From contig OY987271.1 in assembly GCA_963920665.1 (NCBI GenBank), forward strand, positions 6,885,350 through 6,949,349: DNA of 64,000 nucleotides, written 5' to 3'. Below are positions 1-11,278 of the stretch, piece after piece (the first letter of the stretch is position 1; each line of letters starts with the position of its first letter). The position numbers and the translations under genes are program-made. The stretch comes from Straminergon stramineum. Lineage: Eukaryota > Streptophyta > Bryopsida > Hypnales > Calliergonaceae. The notes beneath the pieces are model-generated. The model searched no databases. It was not told the origin of the DNA and was given only the letters and a program-made list of their open reading frames with translations.

Positions 1-869
1 GGGACAAACTTGCCAAAATACAATTTTTTAAATTCTAAGAGTAATATCATATTTTTTCAAAATTTAAGATAAGTAAAAAATCTTCAAGATTCTTTACTCT
101 TTAGAAAGAAGAATGAATATTCGTTTTGAAATTCTAATTTTTATTTCATAAAATATTTCGTGAACAAATCTTGGCCCAAAACAATTATGATATCTAAATT
201 TACTCCAAAGTTATCCAAAGATGTAAAAAATTCAAAAAATATAAGAAAATATTGAGATTTGTTTTTTTTCAAAATATGATGGATACTAGTACATCCTATG
301 TCATTGGTACAATGTAAATAAAAATAAAAGTATTTTCCTAATTTTTTTCTAACAGGTCAAAACACCATGAAACAAAGCCCATACACCCCTCTTCATGGAC
401 AACTTTCCAACAATACCAAGCACCTAGGTCTAGAAGATCTCAACGTAACAAACATCCATTAGATCTTCATGAACTAATGCGCCATGTGTCATTGTTGCAA
501 CCAAAAGCATAGTAAAAGAAATTTTCCTATTTTCTTATTCATAAAAAATTCGAAATTCAGTAACTTTCACACTGTAGGGCAAATGGTGCAAAACAAATCA
601 AAGCCCATACACCCCTCCTTGCCGAAGGCTTTCAGCGGTACCAAGAACTTGATCCAAGGACACATACTTCACGAGATCTCAACATAAGAAACAAAACAAA
701 ACAACCAACATAACTTACGGTGTGGATTCTCGGAGTAAGTTACAATGAAAGAAAATATTTCGAATCATAGGTTCGATTAAAATGTTGAAATTAGAGGATT
801 TCTTGCTACAGTACTCAAAAAAAGATTTCCAAATACAGAGTTTGGAAAACATTTACCTGCATTAACGTA
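1..869. repeat. AT-rich flank with a degenerate ~190-220 bp tandem repeat
   Basis: No gene is recognisable here. Two diverged units lie head to tail. Unit 1 runs from about 298 to 480 and unit 2 from about 484 to 690. Both begin with a TGTCATTG-like stretch. Both then carry CAAAGCCCATACACCCCTC (375-394 and 599-618), a CAATACCAAG or GGTACCAAG stretch, and AGATCTCAAC followed by AACAAACA or AGAAACA. The 67-residue open frame at 484-687 lies within unit 2 and shows no protein-like features. 700-869 holds nothing I recognise. Confidence 0.55.
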
Positions 870-1916
870 AACTTGCCTATGACTGCCAAATACGGAAACA
901 GCAGAGAGCACCCGCGTCAATTCACCAGACAAAACAGCAGATGCTTGACTCTACACAAATTTAGTGGCCAGCATCCAAACCTTCCAGATCACCCACCCAC
1001 TGTAGCTAAGACAATACCCAAGAAAACGACGCTGATCCGAAGACGGGGACATCGGACAAAAACTAACCACGACTACTACCCTGACGCGCCAGCTAGGCGA
1101 AACAGTTTCCCTAAGCTCCACCGTAAAAAAACAAAGATGAAACACGACCTGCAAGCGCGGCATTCCAGTGCCGACTGGATGGCAGTCGCCCAAGACACTC
1201 CAACCAGCGGCGATGGACAAACACATTCGCAAACGCACAAACAGTCAAACCAAAACCACGCATCCAATCCCACAAAGGGACTCTCAAAAATAACAGGACC
1301 AAGCCTGGCGAAAGGAAAACAACAACCCAACAACGCCACATTCACACCAGTACAACAAGATCTCCAGCATGTAGCACGTCAAGCGCCCACTGAGAGAGAG
1401 GTTTCTCTCCCCAGCATCCAGCATCCAGTATCCAGTAGCCAGTATCAAAGACATTCAAAAATGTTCCGACAGCGTTCTCGACCACAACACAATACCTCAG
1501 GGTTAGCGCGCTATGCTAACCAAGTCGTCTCCCGACATCTGAACACAATTCCTGCTCAGACGTAACTCAAAAAGGTTCGTCCAAATTCCGCGGACCGAAT
1601 CGCTCAAAAAAAAATGCGTTCGGCCACCTACCCAACGTCTCCGACCAGTCACCACTCACAATCAATTGAATATACCCATGTTCCAGAATATGAATCAGCA
1701 ATACAGAAACTAAGATACGGGGTGGCGATGCCCGCACACCCAGGAATACGTTGCTGCACGTGCTAACCACAACAAAAATCACATCTGACCACCGTATGGA
1801 AATCGTATGAGAAGGACACGCCCCACTACTCAAGTCGATGGAGACCCGGGACGCCCTCTCCGCTCCCGCCTAAAAGGGAGACGTATAACACAGCTTCTCC
1901 AAGTCAAGCGACACGC
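870..1916 (-). other. MetE 3' flank, probable long 3' UTR
   Basis: This stretch lies directly downstream of the MetE stop codon. It is far less AT-rich than the DNA to its left. The plus strand is strongly enriched in A and C, so the MetE-sense strand is rich in T and G. The MetE introns show the same skew, which is usual for transcribed but non-coding plant sequence. I infer that the transcript continues through much of it. A 230-codon plus-strand open frame at 873-1565 has the composition expected of the A/C-rich strand, shows no domain, and is not called as a gene. The poly(A) site cannot be placed. Confidence 0.4.
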
Positions 1917-4851
1917 CTACTTGGCCAGCTCCGCGCGCAGTTGCTTGGCGGCGTTCACCATGTTCGTCAGAGCAGGAACCACCTCGCCGTACTTCCTCGT
2001 CTTCAGACCGCAGTCGGGGTTGATCCAAAGAACCTTAGACTCCAACACCGCCAACATCTGAAAAAAGGCGTCCGACACACACACGTCAGCACGCATTGCA
2101 AAACCAGGACGACCACGGCAGACCCCTCACAAACAGAGACCAAAACAGGACGTCGACAAAAGCAACGAAAGCTCGTCACAAAAACCCGCAAACCAAACGA
2201 CCACGCGCAACTCAAAATTGGAGCAACGCAACTGAGGAACACGACGGACAAAGTCAAAAGCAGATCGGAAAGGCACCTTGCGGGCGCGGTCGGCCATCTC
2301 CTCCGTGGGCGGGATGCGGGGGGAGTGGATGTCGTACACGCCGGGACCGATGCCCGCGCCGTAGTGCACGCCCTCGCGGAACACAGAAAGAAGCTTCTCG
2401 TCCGAACGAGAGTTCTCGATCGTGATCACGTCCGCGTCCATGTCGATGATGCTGTGGATGATGTCGTTGAAGTTCGAGTAGCACATGTGCGTGTGGATCT
2501 GCGTCGTGTCCTTCACGCCGCAAGTCGTGATGCGGAAACCGTGCACCGCCCAGTGCAGGTAGTCCGCGTGCTCCGACTTGCGCAAAGGCAGACCCTCGCG
2601 CAGCGCAGCCTCGTCCATCTGGATCACGGTGATCCCCGCACGCTCCAGGTCCTCCACCTCGTCCTTCAGCGCCAGCGCGATCTGGTAGCAAGTCTCGGAA
2701 CGGGCCTGGTCGTTCCTCACGAAAGACCAGTTCAGGCAAGTCACGGGACCCGTCAACATGCCCTTCATCGGACGCTTCGTCACGCTCTGCGCGTAAGTCG
2801 ACCAGTACACAGTCATCGCCTTCGGACGGCTCACGTCGCCGAAAATGATCGGGGGCTTCACGCAACGGGAACCGTAAGACTGCACCCAACCGTTCGCAGA
2901 AAAACAGAAACCGTCCAGCTGCTCGCCGAAGTACTCCACCATGTCGTTACGCTCGGGCTCGCCGTGCACCAGCACGTCGATGTCCAGCTCCTCCTGCAGC
3001 TTCACCACGCTGTCGATCTCGGCCTTGATCGCCTTGTCGTAGTCCGCCTCCGAGATCTTCTTGCTCTTCACCTCGCGGCGAACGCGACGAAGCTCAGGCG
3101 TCTGGGGGAACGAACCGATCGTCGTCGTAGGCAAAATAGGAAGGTTCAGGTGCTTCTGCTGCTCCTCCAAACGGGTCGACACGGGCGTCGCGCGACGGTG
3201 CTCCGAACCGGCGAGAGCCGCGGCCGCGGCCTTCACGGACTGGTTGTGCACGCGCGGAGAGTTCTTGCGGGAAACCTGAGCCGAAGCGTTCGCAGAGAAA
3301 AAAGCCTCGTCCTTCTCACCGCCCAAAGCCTGCGCGATCGCCACAACCTCGTGCAACTTCTGCGCGGCGAAAGCCAGCCAAGACTTCAGCTCCGCGTCCA
3401 GCTTCGTCTCGTTCTTCAGGTCCACGGCCGAGTGCAGCAGGGAGCAAGACGTCGACACCACCACGTTCTCCTTGCCCAGCTGCGCCTGAAGACCCTCCAC
3501 CACGGACACGGAAGACGCCAAGTCGTTCGCCCAGATGTTGCGACCGTCCACCACGCCGGCGAACAGAGTCTTGCCGGCAGGCAGACCGTGCTCCTTGATC
3601 AGGCCCAACGTCTTCGACCCACGCACAAGGTCCACGCCGAAACCGGCGATCGGCAGACCGCTCAAAGTCCTGACATGAACCGCAAAAAACAACCACATTC
3701 AACCAACAGACACACTCGCAGATCAAGGGAACACGACCGCATTGCCAAAGCCACTCACGGATCCGGGCCGAAAACAAAACCATCGCGCCAAGAATAAAAC
3801 AAAACGCGTACTTGTACGCCTCCGCGGGCAAGTCCGTGAAGTACGTCTCCACCAACAGCTTCACGCCGGAAACCTCGCCCAGAGCGGCGTAAGCCGTCTT
3901 GAAAGCCTCGTACTGAGACGCTTCCAAGTCCATCACCAGCTTCGGCTCGTCCAGCTGGATCCACGACGCACCGGCTTCCTTCAACTCGGTGATCACGGCC
4001 CTGAACAAAAAATGACAAAATAAATAAGACCATCAAGCCTCGCACCGGGGACGCACGCGGCAATGCAGACAAATATACACGCACACGAAGAAACTCACTT
4101 GTAGATGGGCAGGATCGCATCCAGAAGGGACAGCGTGTTGAACGACTTCGGGGCGGTCTTGTCACCCTTCGACAGAAGCAAGTACGTCACCGGACCGACC
4201 AGCACGGGAACCGTATCAATGCCGAGCTGCAACACACGCACACAAGGTCAGCGACACTACTCTTGAAAGGCGATCACGCAAATCCAACAGTCTACCCACA
4301 ATGCAGGACACCTACCGCCTTCGCTTCCTTGTACTCGCTCACGGCCTTGCGGGAAGAGTACACGAACTTCGTCTCAGAGCTCAACTCGGGCACGATGTAG
4401 TGGCTGCATGCACAAACCAAACGGCGTCAGACAAGTTCTCACCGGTCCACACAGATCCACGCACAGACTCCAAATCACCATCCGGGAGAAGGACCACTCA
4501 CTAGTTGGTGTCGAACCACTTGGTCATCTCCATGGCGGGCTTCGTCTTGTTGCCGCGCGCCATCGAGAAGTACACATCGTGACCGATCTCTCCGCCGGTC
4601 CACTCGTAACGGGACGGCACCGCACCCACCATCGCCGTCGTGTCCAACACCTGGTCGTAGTAAGAAAACGTGTTGCTGGGGATCATGCTCACTCCCGCCT
4701 CCGACATCTGCTTCCAGATCGACGCACGAAGATCCTGCGCCACCTTCTCCAAATCGGACGCCTGCGTCTTGCCATCCCACATCGACTCCAGAGCGAACTT
4801 CAGCTCCCTCTTGGGGCCCATGCGCGGGTAGCCGACCACGTGGGAAGCCAT
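1917..4851 (-). CDS. MetE: Cobalamin-independent methionine synthase, six coding exons
   Basis: Catalyses transfer of the methyl group of 5-methyltetrahydropteroyl-polyglutamate to homocysteine, the last step of methionine synthesis (EC 2.1.1.14). Coding exons on the minus strand: 4851-4502, 4403-4316, 4226-4099, 4000-3812, 3669-2277, 2057-1917. All introns have GT/AG ends, the phases fit, and the total is 763 codons including stop, close to the usual plant length (about 765). The start is the Met before [19 protein letters not shown], the conserved MetE N-terminus; an in-frame extension upstream crosses the leader splice site and is not used. The N-terminal barrel covers roughly residues 1-320 and the catalytic barrel about 430-755. 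Expected zinc ligands are present: His646 and Cys648 (in [10 protein letters not shown]), Glu670 (in [10 protein letters not shown]) and Cys732 (in [10 protein letters not shown]). There is no transit peptide, so the product is probably cytosolic. Codon third positions are almost all G or C, unlike the flanking DNA and much stronger than in the CHUP1 genes here; this suggests high expression. I see no frame damage. Confidence 0.97.
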
Positions 4852-4883
4852 GATGATCGCTGGCTGCTGCTCACCGAGGGGGT

Positions 4884-5642
4884 CTGCACGACAACGGAAA
4901 ATAAAAACACGTCGCACACAATGCACTGCACGAAGCCTTGGAAACACATTGCAGCTGAACATCACAGGCTCCAACCTCCCCTGAGGAACAGCAAGATGCA
5001 TTGAACTTATCCCCTCCCAAACTGAAATGCCGAACGCAACCAAACGCCTTCCCAAGCTACACTTCTACAAAGACAGAGCATGCCGGCTCGCAACACACAA
5101 GGCCAGGGCTATTGCAGATGAAATTTCCCATCAAGAAACCGTGAACACAGATCGTCCTTGTTGACAAGCCGCACTCTTAAATCATCACGCCGCTATTCCA
5201 TGTCTCGTATACTGAAAGTGGATCCCGATCTGAATCCAAAGAAGATCCCATTCCAACCACGACGCTACAACGCTCTCGATTCACGCGGGCTTACGGACAC
5301 CTCGAAAGAAAAGAATCCACATTCCACTCACAGCAAACGGCAGAAAAAACTGCTCATGCTCTCCTCTATAACCACATCACAAACCGCCAGCCACGAGGAA
5401 ATTTCGGTCATGCTACATCGCTACTCATAAATCCCTCAAGGAGAATATCTAGCGGAGCAACCGCAGCCCAGCGCTAACAAGGGCGACCAACCACCCCGAT
5501 CTAAAACCCCAAGCACCCCAGACAGACCCCCAAACCCCAATGCGAATGCCACCCACCACAGCGCTTACCGCAACCACCAGCAGCAGCATGAAAACCAACA
5601 AATCGACAGACAAACGAAACAGACAGGGGCAACATGGATTAC
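4884..5642 (-). other. Probable intron in the MetE 5' leader
   Basis: Reading the minus strand, a CAG acceptor ends at 4884, 32 bases before the MetE start codon. A good donor, CCCAG then GTAATC, begins at 5642 after a pyrimidine-rich leader (about 5643-5675). The stretch between is A/C-rich on the plus strand, like the coding-region introns. I infer a leader intron of about 760 bases, with transcription starting somewhere upstream of 5650. No convincing TATA box was found. Several other GT sites exist, so the donor choice is tentative. Confidence 0.45.
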
Positions 5643-5948
5643 CTGGGGAGAGGACAGGATAGAGGAAGGGGATCTGGAGCTCCACAACAGAAACAGTCTT
5701 GATGCTGAGCAGAAGATACAAAACCCCAGGAGAAGTGCAAGGGTTCTTAACGCTGGCGTTTTCTGTCCTTTGGAAGGGCAACCAGCCTGTTTTCAGTTCA
5801 ACTGAACTGAACTTCAAAGTTCGTATCGAAGATTGGATGATTTTCATCGGATTTTTTGTGTGCAACATTATTTATGTTGTATCCACGTCATTTAGTTAAG
5901 TTTAAGACATTTTAGTTGTTCTTTGGTTTTATATTGGTTACTTTTGGT

Positions 5949-6064
5949 ATGTTCGCACTTGGTGTTAAAGAATGTTGTTAATGAGGGTCTTAGGAATGAA
6001 TTTAGACCTACTTCTGGACTAGATTCACATTGCAAACATCATTCCTAACACCAAGTGGGAACAT
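5949..6064. mobile_element. Short MITE upstream of MetE
   Basis: A 116 bp unit with terminal inverted repeats. The left end reads ATGTTCGCACTTGGTGTTA and the right end, reversed and complemented, reads ATGTTCCCACTTGGTGTTA. A GAATG or AATGA stretch follows inside both ends. No clear target-site duplication is visible. It lies some 300 bases upstream of the inferred MetE first exon, so it may sit in the promoter. Confidence 0.6.
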
Positions 6065-6109
6065 TCTTTTTATCAAATAAATGGTACACTATTTTAGCAT
6101 ATCTCAATA

Positions 6110-7330
6110 CTTTGAACTTGATTCCCTTAAAACTTGATTTTGGCATTCAAAACAATTTCTTTTGTTTTTGACCACCACAAACATAATGAATCTTGTAAAG
6201 TATAGTTTCAACTCTACTTGAATGTTTTTGAAAAATTTCTTAAAATAAGTATTTTAGTAAAGTTTGAAGTTGAAGATCTATAACTGGGTTTCTAAGTATG
6301 AAGTTTGCAATATGAATATTTTCTTTATACCAAAATGTTCTATACTATAATGTATTTCTATTCTAAAAAAAATTCTTATTTTTCAATATGATTTGTATTT
6401 GTCATGAATTTTCTTTAAAAAAAAGTTCAAATATTCATCATAATATAAAATTTCTGAAAAAAATTTGAAAATTTTATAACAAATATTAGACATGCAATTT
6501 CTTCTCTTTAAAATTAAACCCAAAAATTTCATTCATAAATTGTGAAGAAATGGAGGATATAGAATAAAGGACCTTTAAGTTTGTCTGCACGATCATAGGC
6601 TTTGTCATGTAAGGGTTAGCCCTATAAGGATGCTATGAGCACTAAGTGTTAAATGGATGACCTCACTTGAGACTGTAGGATGACTTCACTTAAGACTATA
6701 GGATGGAAAGAAAAGTTGTTTCATCCAATATTTTTTGGAGTTGGTTGAAAATGTTTTTAGTAAGCAATTTTGCAAATTTCTTCATTACAGTATTATTGAC
6801 TTTTCTAAAGAAGAAGATGCTTGATCTATGGATCAACCTTGTAGTGTGTTTTGGCTATTTATTAGTATTTACTCTTGTTGTGGATTTTAGCCATAAAAGT
6901 AGTATTTCTGAATTTGAACCCAACTAATGAAATAAAGCTTATCTAGTGTAGTTTCTATACCAATGGGAGATTTTGAAAAATTCAAAAATTTCAACATTTT
7001 GTAGCAATAGAAACTTTTGGCCTACAACCATAGTTTGTTGATTTTCTAATTTTATATTGACACTATAACTTTGCTTTATACCATGATGTTATTCACTATT
7101 ATATAAATTTATGGAGAAAATTTCTGATTTTTTCAGTATATTTGGTATTTGATATGAATTTTCTTCATTTTTTTCTTAATAAATTCACAATAATTTCAAA
7201 TTTTTCCACAAAATATTGAAAATTTGAAGACTTGTGGTAGACATATGATTTCATCTTTGAAAACTAAAAATAAATTTTTGTATCCATATCTAGTTACAAA
7301 ATAGAAGCAAATGAAGTGATGGACAGTAAG
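6110..7330 (+). repeat. Two diverged copies of a ~400-450 bp AT-rich dispersed repeat
   Basis: Copy 1 is about 6110-6565 and copy 2 about 6930-7330; a third copy is at 16690-17150. Shared landmarks, in order, are a TTTATACCAAAATG or ATACCATGATG stretch, a TTTGTATTTG-like stretch, a CATGAATTTTCTT-like stretch, a long AT tract, an AGACATGCAATTTC or AGACATATGATTTC stretch, and a GGAGGATA-type end. The function and class are unknown, and no terminal repeats or coding capacity were seen. 6566-6930 between the copies holds only short open frames. Confidence 0.45.
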
Positions 7331-8590
7331 GCTTGAAATTAGTGGTCATGGGCCTTTCTTTCTAGGATTAAAACACCCAAATCCCTCACACCATGTTACC
7401 ATTTCTCCAAAAACTTCCTTCCCCAAAAACTTCTTAGGACATCTTCAATGCAAATGGTAAGTAGTCACTCTAAATGTACTCATGTAGACAATGACAAAAA
7501 TGACAATCTAATGTTGTCTACCAAAGGCCCATCAATTGGAGGTCTCTTCAATTTCTTCCTCCCACATGACATTTTTTCTGTTTATATTATGCCCTCCAAG
7601 TGAGCTAACAAAACCTCTAAGAATGTAATCATGCCATGCCAAGTTAGTGAGGGAGTTGAAGGAATAGATTTTTAGTAATGTCCCAAAACAAGTCTCTTTG
7701 TAATTAGAGAATGGAAAGTGTCAATTGGTTTAGGGATCCAAGCTTTGTGACAAGGTTGAGGTGCTTAGGCCATGTTTTGAAGCTACAAAAAAAGGAATGT
7801 GAACTCACACAATATATACCATTACAGTGCCCAATTACCAACCTTAGACTATGCTAGTTCATGAGGATGCTTTTACTACACTAGTCAACTTTGGCACACT
7901 AATGTCTATGGTTGCACTTATAGTTGTGCAACAAATTGAATGTGTAGATCCAACTAAGGGTGAATACCAAAAAAAAACTATTTAGTGTTTGATTGATCTA
8001 CTTTCTACACCTCACCTACTTGAGCTACTCTAGGGCCTGTGATTGCAAATATGAACTCAAAAAAGTTCTTGTGTTTTTCCTAGGGGTAACACATAGGGGC
8101 AAAACCATCCCCGCATTTGGCTCATTGCATAACTTTATCCCTTAAACAATGGACTGGTGACCATGGAATTCATGCTTTTCGGAACTGTGTGACATCATCC
8201 ACTTTAAAAAAAACAAAAATATTCATTGGGAGTCAAACTACTATAGAACATTTTCCCTTTCCACCCCTAATTCCAAGGATGAATAGTTGTAATTTTGTCC
8301 TACATAGGAGAATTCCATGTCATTCTTCAGACAAAAAAAGTCCATTGTGTCGTTTATGGTTAAGAGTGACACGATTGGTGTCCACTCACCACTCACTAAT
8401 CTAGCTTGCAGTCACTAGTAAGGAGTGATCCCCAAACGAGCCAAATTTTGCTCAATTGCTACTTAATTTCGCTCAGTTTCTTCATGTCCTCAGTGTTAAA
8501 TTCAAAAAAATCTTCCAAAAATGAACATTTGGCTAATTTCCTTGAACCCATTCTGGGATCACTGCTATTAAGAGTACCAGTAGGTGGTTG
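7331..8590. other. Intergenic, nothing recognised
   Basis: AT-rich sequence with scattered short open frames (for example 8117-8404 and 8406-8735, plus strand). None has domain-like residues, a supporting splice context or matching repeats in the window. Confidence 0.4.
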
Positions 8591-8594
8591 TCTT

Positions 8595-8668
8595 GTGACC
8601 TGGCCGAGTGGTTTTTGGGACATTGGCATCCCCTGCAGGCCAAGTTGCAATAATGCACCGAGGATCAC
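8595..8668 (+). ncRNA. tRNA-like unit, possible tRNA-derived SINE head
   Basis: A 74-base stretch begins GTGACCT and ends GGATCAC, which can pair in six of seven acceptor-stem positions (one C-A mismatch). TGGCCGAGTGG at 8601-8611 matches the pol III A box and the D arm of Ser/Leu tRNAs. The anticodon arm does not fold well, and the B box (near GTTGCAATAATGC) is poor. It is therefore unlikely to be a working tRNA. A tRNA-derived SINE or decayed tRNA is possible, as is coincidence. The GC content is higher than in the surroundings. Confidence 0.3.
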
Positions 8669-8790
8669 GCTCTTAAATAATTTGTCACCGACAGAGGGTT
8701 TCAAGGTGAATTCGTGGAGTGGCTTCGGTTTGTAAATTCTTGTGCAGAGGGCCATTAATAACTTATTTTATGGCATGGAGTCCTAGCAAC

Positions 8791-9257
8791 ATAAGGTAAA
8801 ACAGCCCATTACGGACCAAATGGGGGGTTTGCCCTCTTGTCATTTCTGAAATTTTCTACTTTTTTTTCCAGAGAAAGTCAAGTGACAGATATGGCGAGAG
8901 CATTTGAAATTATATTTTTTGGACAAAGTGTGAATTTGTTATGAATTTCTTAAGTGTTCAGCCCATCACAGCAAGTAGACTACCCCAAAACCAACAAAAA
9001 CTGATCCATAACACTCATCTTACTTACCTATTACAGTCACAATATTTTCTAACACAGAAGACCTGAAAAAGGCACTTCCTGCAATGAACTAACACTAAAA
9101 AACTGAAAGTTCCTATTGCAGTCACTAATTACTCCATTCCAATTAGCTAAGACATTGAATGTGGCCCAAATCTCAAAAATTAAAAGAAAACTGTAATGGG
9201 CTTATTCATAGAGTTCCGTAATGGGCAAAAGTTCCGTAATGGGCTGTTTTACCTTAT
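8791..9257. mobile_element. MITE with a ~25 bp terminal inverted repeat
   Basis: The left end begins ATAAGGTAAAACAGCCCATT and continues ACGGA. The right end is its exact reverse complement over about 25 bases. A second copy of the inner motif, TCCGTAATGGGC, lies just inside the right end (about 9215-9226), so the right end carries a short direct repeat. The interior has no coding capacity. No clean target duplication is visible, and the superfamily is not assigned. Confidence 0.75.
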
Positions 9258-9330
9258 ACCGTGCACATTTCACTTGGGTGTGCCAAAAAAACCATCTCAT
9301 ATTTACTAATTTCTAAAGAATGAGAATACC

Positions 9331-9534
9331 GTAGTTGTAGGGGGCGGGGTTGGCAGAAAATAAATCTCAAAATAGATGCTAGAATTTTAGGGAAATTATT
9401 TTTTCTGAGAAAAAATTATATGGTGAAGAAAAAATATTGGTTGCAAAATTCTATTTTTAGCATCTACGAAAACTTATTTTTGGAAAAAAAATAAAATATT
9501 CAACAGAGAGGTGCTAACCCTACCCTAAACTTAG
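9331..9534. mobile_element. Small imperfect inverted-repeat element
   Basis: The left end TAGGGGGCGGGGTTGGCA and the right end (reverse complement TAGGGTAGGGTTAGCA) form an imperfect terminal repeat. Inside them GATGCTAGAATTTTAG near 9377 faces the complement of AAAATTCTATTTTTAGCATC near 9449. The unit would fold into a hairpin of about 200 bases. It is a probable MITE of unknown class. Confidence 0.45.
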
Positions 9535-9552
9535 TGTAGCATAGACCATTAA

Positions 9553-10465
9553 CCCCTAAACGCCCAAACTGCGTTTTTTGGCAACATAGCGATTTTGGGC
9601 AGCTCACTACGAATGGAGTTTTTCTTATTTTTCTTTGAAATTTTCACACAACATGTGCCCGAGGAGTATCTTTAAGGCCCAACAATTTTCATAACTTTTG
9701 ACTTCATGGTTAAAAAGTTATTGCATGATATGTAATTTTCAGTGCTCCTCGGGCAGCCCAAAAATTTCTTAAAAAAACACTTTTTTAAGAAATAAAAATT
9801 TGAAATTGGTTTTCTAGATTTATATGTACATGGAAAGCTTTGAATCATTCCATTTTGATTTATGAGATGAAAGTTATGAGGCGTTTTAGTTTGCGGGCAG
9901 TTTTGGATTCCCTACTCTAAAATAAACTTTGAAGTCCTTTATTTCACTCAATTTTCAATATTTTTTGAAAAAAATAAAATGATAGGGTGTGTATTGTTTA
10001 TTAAAACATTACAACCATTGGGATTAAAAAATTTCAATTCCATAACGAAATTCTTCACAATTTAGTATTTTGAATCATTCTCTACTTCTTTGTACTTACT
10101 TCCTTTTTCCTATATGTTGTACAATTTCAAATGATTTGAATTTTTTCAAGCACATAGACAACTTGCCTTGAAGAATGAATCCAAAGAGTAACCACCATTT
10201 TGGAATTTTTTTCATACAAATGTGGCCTTGTGAAGTGCAGCTGCCCGTTTTTTCACAGGGCCCAAAAAAGGATTTTTGCTAATTCAAACACTAATATCTT
10301 ACAATCTACACGGTGGAAAATTCTGAAATTTTTTCCACATCTTCTCAAATAATTTTAGTACAAGATCTTACGGTTACATGTGTCCAAAAATGTTTTTTTC
10401 CTGAAATTTGGTACTTGTTCTAGAAATGACAGTTTGGGAGCATTTTTGGTGAAAACATTTAGGGG
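9553..10465 (+). mobile_element. TTAA-flanked element, family A copy 1 (913 bp)
   Basis: Starts CCCCTAAACGCCCAAACTGC and ends with the complement of CCCCTAAATGTTTTCACC. It is flanked on both sides by TTAA (9549-9552 and 10466-10469). The interior matches 12640-13578 along its whole length, including the GGCAACATAGCGATTTTGGG stretch near the left end. It has no coding capacity, so it is non-autonomous. TTAA duplication with CCC-type ends is known for piggyBac, and TTAA duplication alone for Kolobok; the superfamily is not settled here. Confidence 0.85.
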
Positions 10466-10745
10466 TTAAGGATACTAACATATATTGATTATGTCTAGAA
10501 TATTTCCATGGTTGTCATTTCTTGCCAAATGATAAATTGCATAACATTATAAGTTATAATGGCTCAAGGACTTCCTAGCTTCTATGAAGCTTCTATGATG
10601 GTATGACTTTCATTGAATTCTAAATTTTGGATTGGTTGAGGTTTCCATTTCTAGAGTGTTGTGAAGCATATTTCCAATGGAAACATTGGGGTAGTCCCTA
10701 AATTTGGGGGAGCATGCGAAAGGGACCCCTTCTAGTATTGTTTAA

Positions 10746-11278
10746 CCCCTAAGCGCTCAAGTGACCATTTCAAAGTTGCTATCCGACTTTGGGCAACAAT
10801 TTTGGACAAATTAAAAACTTTTTAGTTTCAAAAAACGAAATTGGTGCAAATGAGATTGGGTTGTCTTTCAATTTTTATATACCAAACTAAGCTATGGTCA
10901 AATGAAAATTATAACGTAAAATTTTCAAAGTATTTAGAATTTGATTGGTGCTAGAAATTTACTATTTGGAGAAAGTATTAATGTTCTCATTACTAGTTTT
11001 TTGCAATTTTCCACAAATTGATAAAAAAATACAATCCGACCAATCAGAAAAAATTCAAATGATAAAGATGGAAATTGCATTTTTGGTGAATTTTTGAAGT
11101 TATATCTTCAAATTTAATTTGAAGAGAATCTCAAAATAATTATATAATTTTGAGGGTATGAATACTTCCTACTTTTTGTGCTTCACATTATAATCTTTGA
11201 TGCAAACTTCAAAAAGTTATAGAACTTATATTTTATAAGTCATTTGTGTTTTGTCCAAGTTTCTTGGGCTTTTAGGGG
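10746..11278 (+). mobile_element. TTAA-flanked element, family C (533 bp)
   Basis: The left terminus CCCCTAAGCGCTCAAG follows TTAA (10742-10745). The right terminus, reverse complement CCCCTAAAAGCCCAAG, is followed by TTGA, a one-base decay of TTAA. The ends belong to the same class as family A but the interior differs from the other copies. A short minus-strand open frame overlaps the right end and is not considered real. Confidence 0.65.

Noticed and set aside
873..1565. 230-codon plus-strand open frame
   Set aside because: Composition (Q, T, H, P, R, N) mirrors the A/C-rich strand. It has no motif and probably lies opposite the MetE 3' UTR.
1941..3797. 618-codon plus-strand open frame
   Set aside because: It is antisense to MetE exons, rich in Arg/His/Leu, and explained by the G/C-ending codons of MetE. 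It crosses two MetE introns and has no domain.
4852..5055. In-frame N-terminal extension of MetE exon 1
   Set aside because: The MetE family starts at [10 protein letters not shown]. The upstream frame passes through a splice acceptor at 4884 and encodes nothing like a transit peptide.
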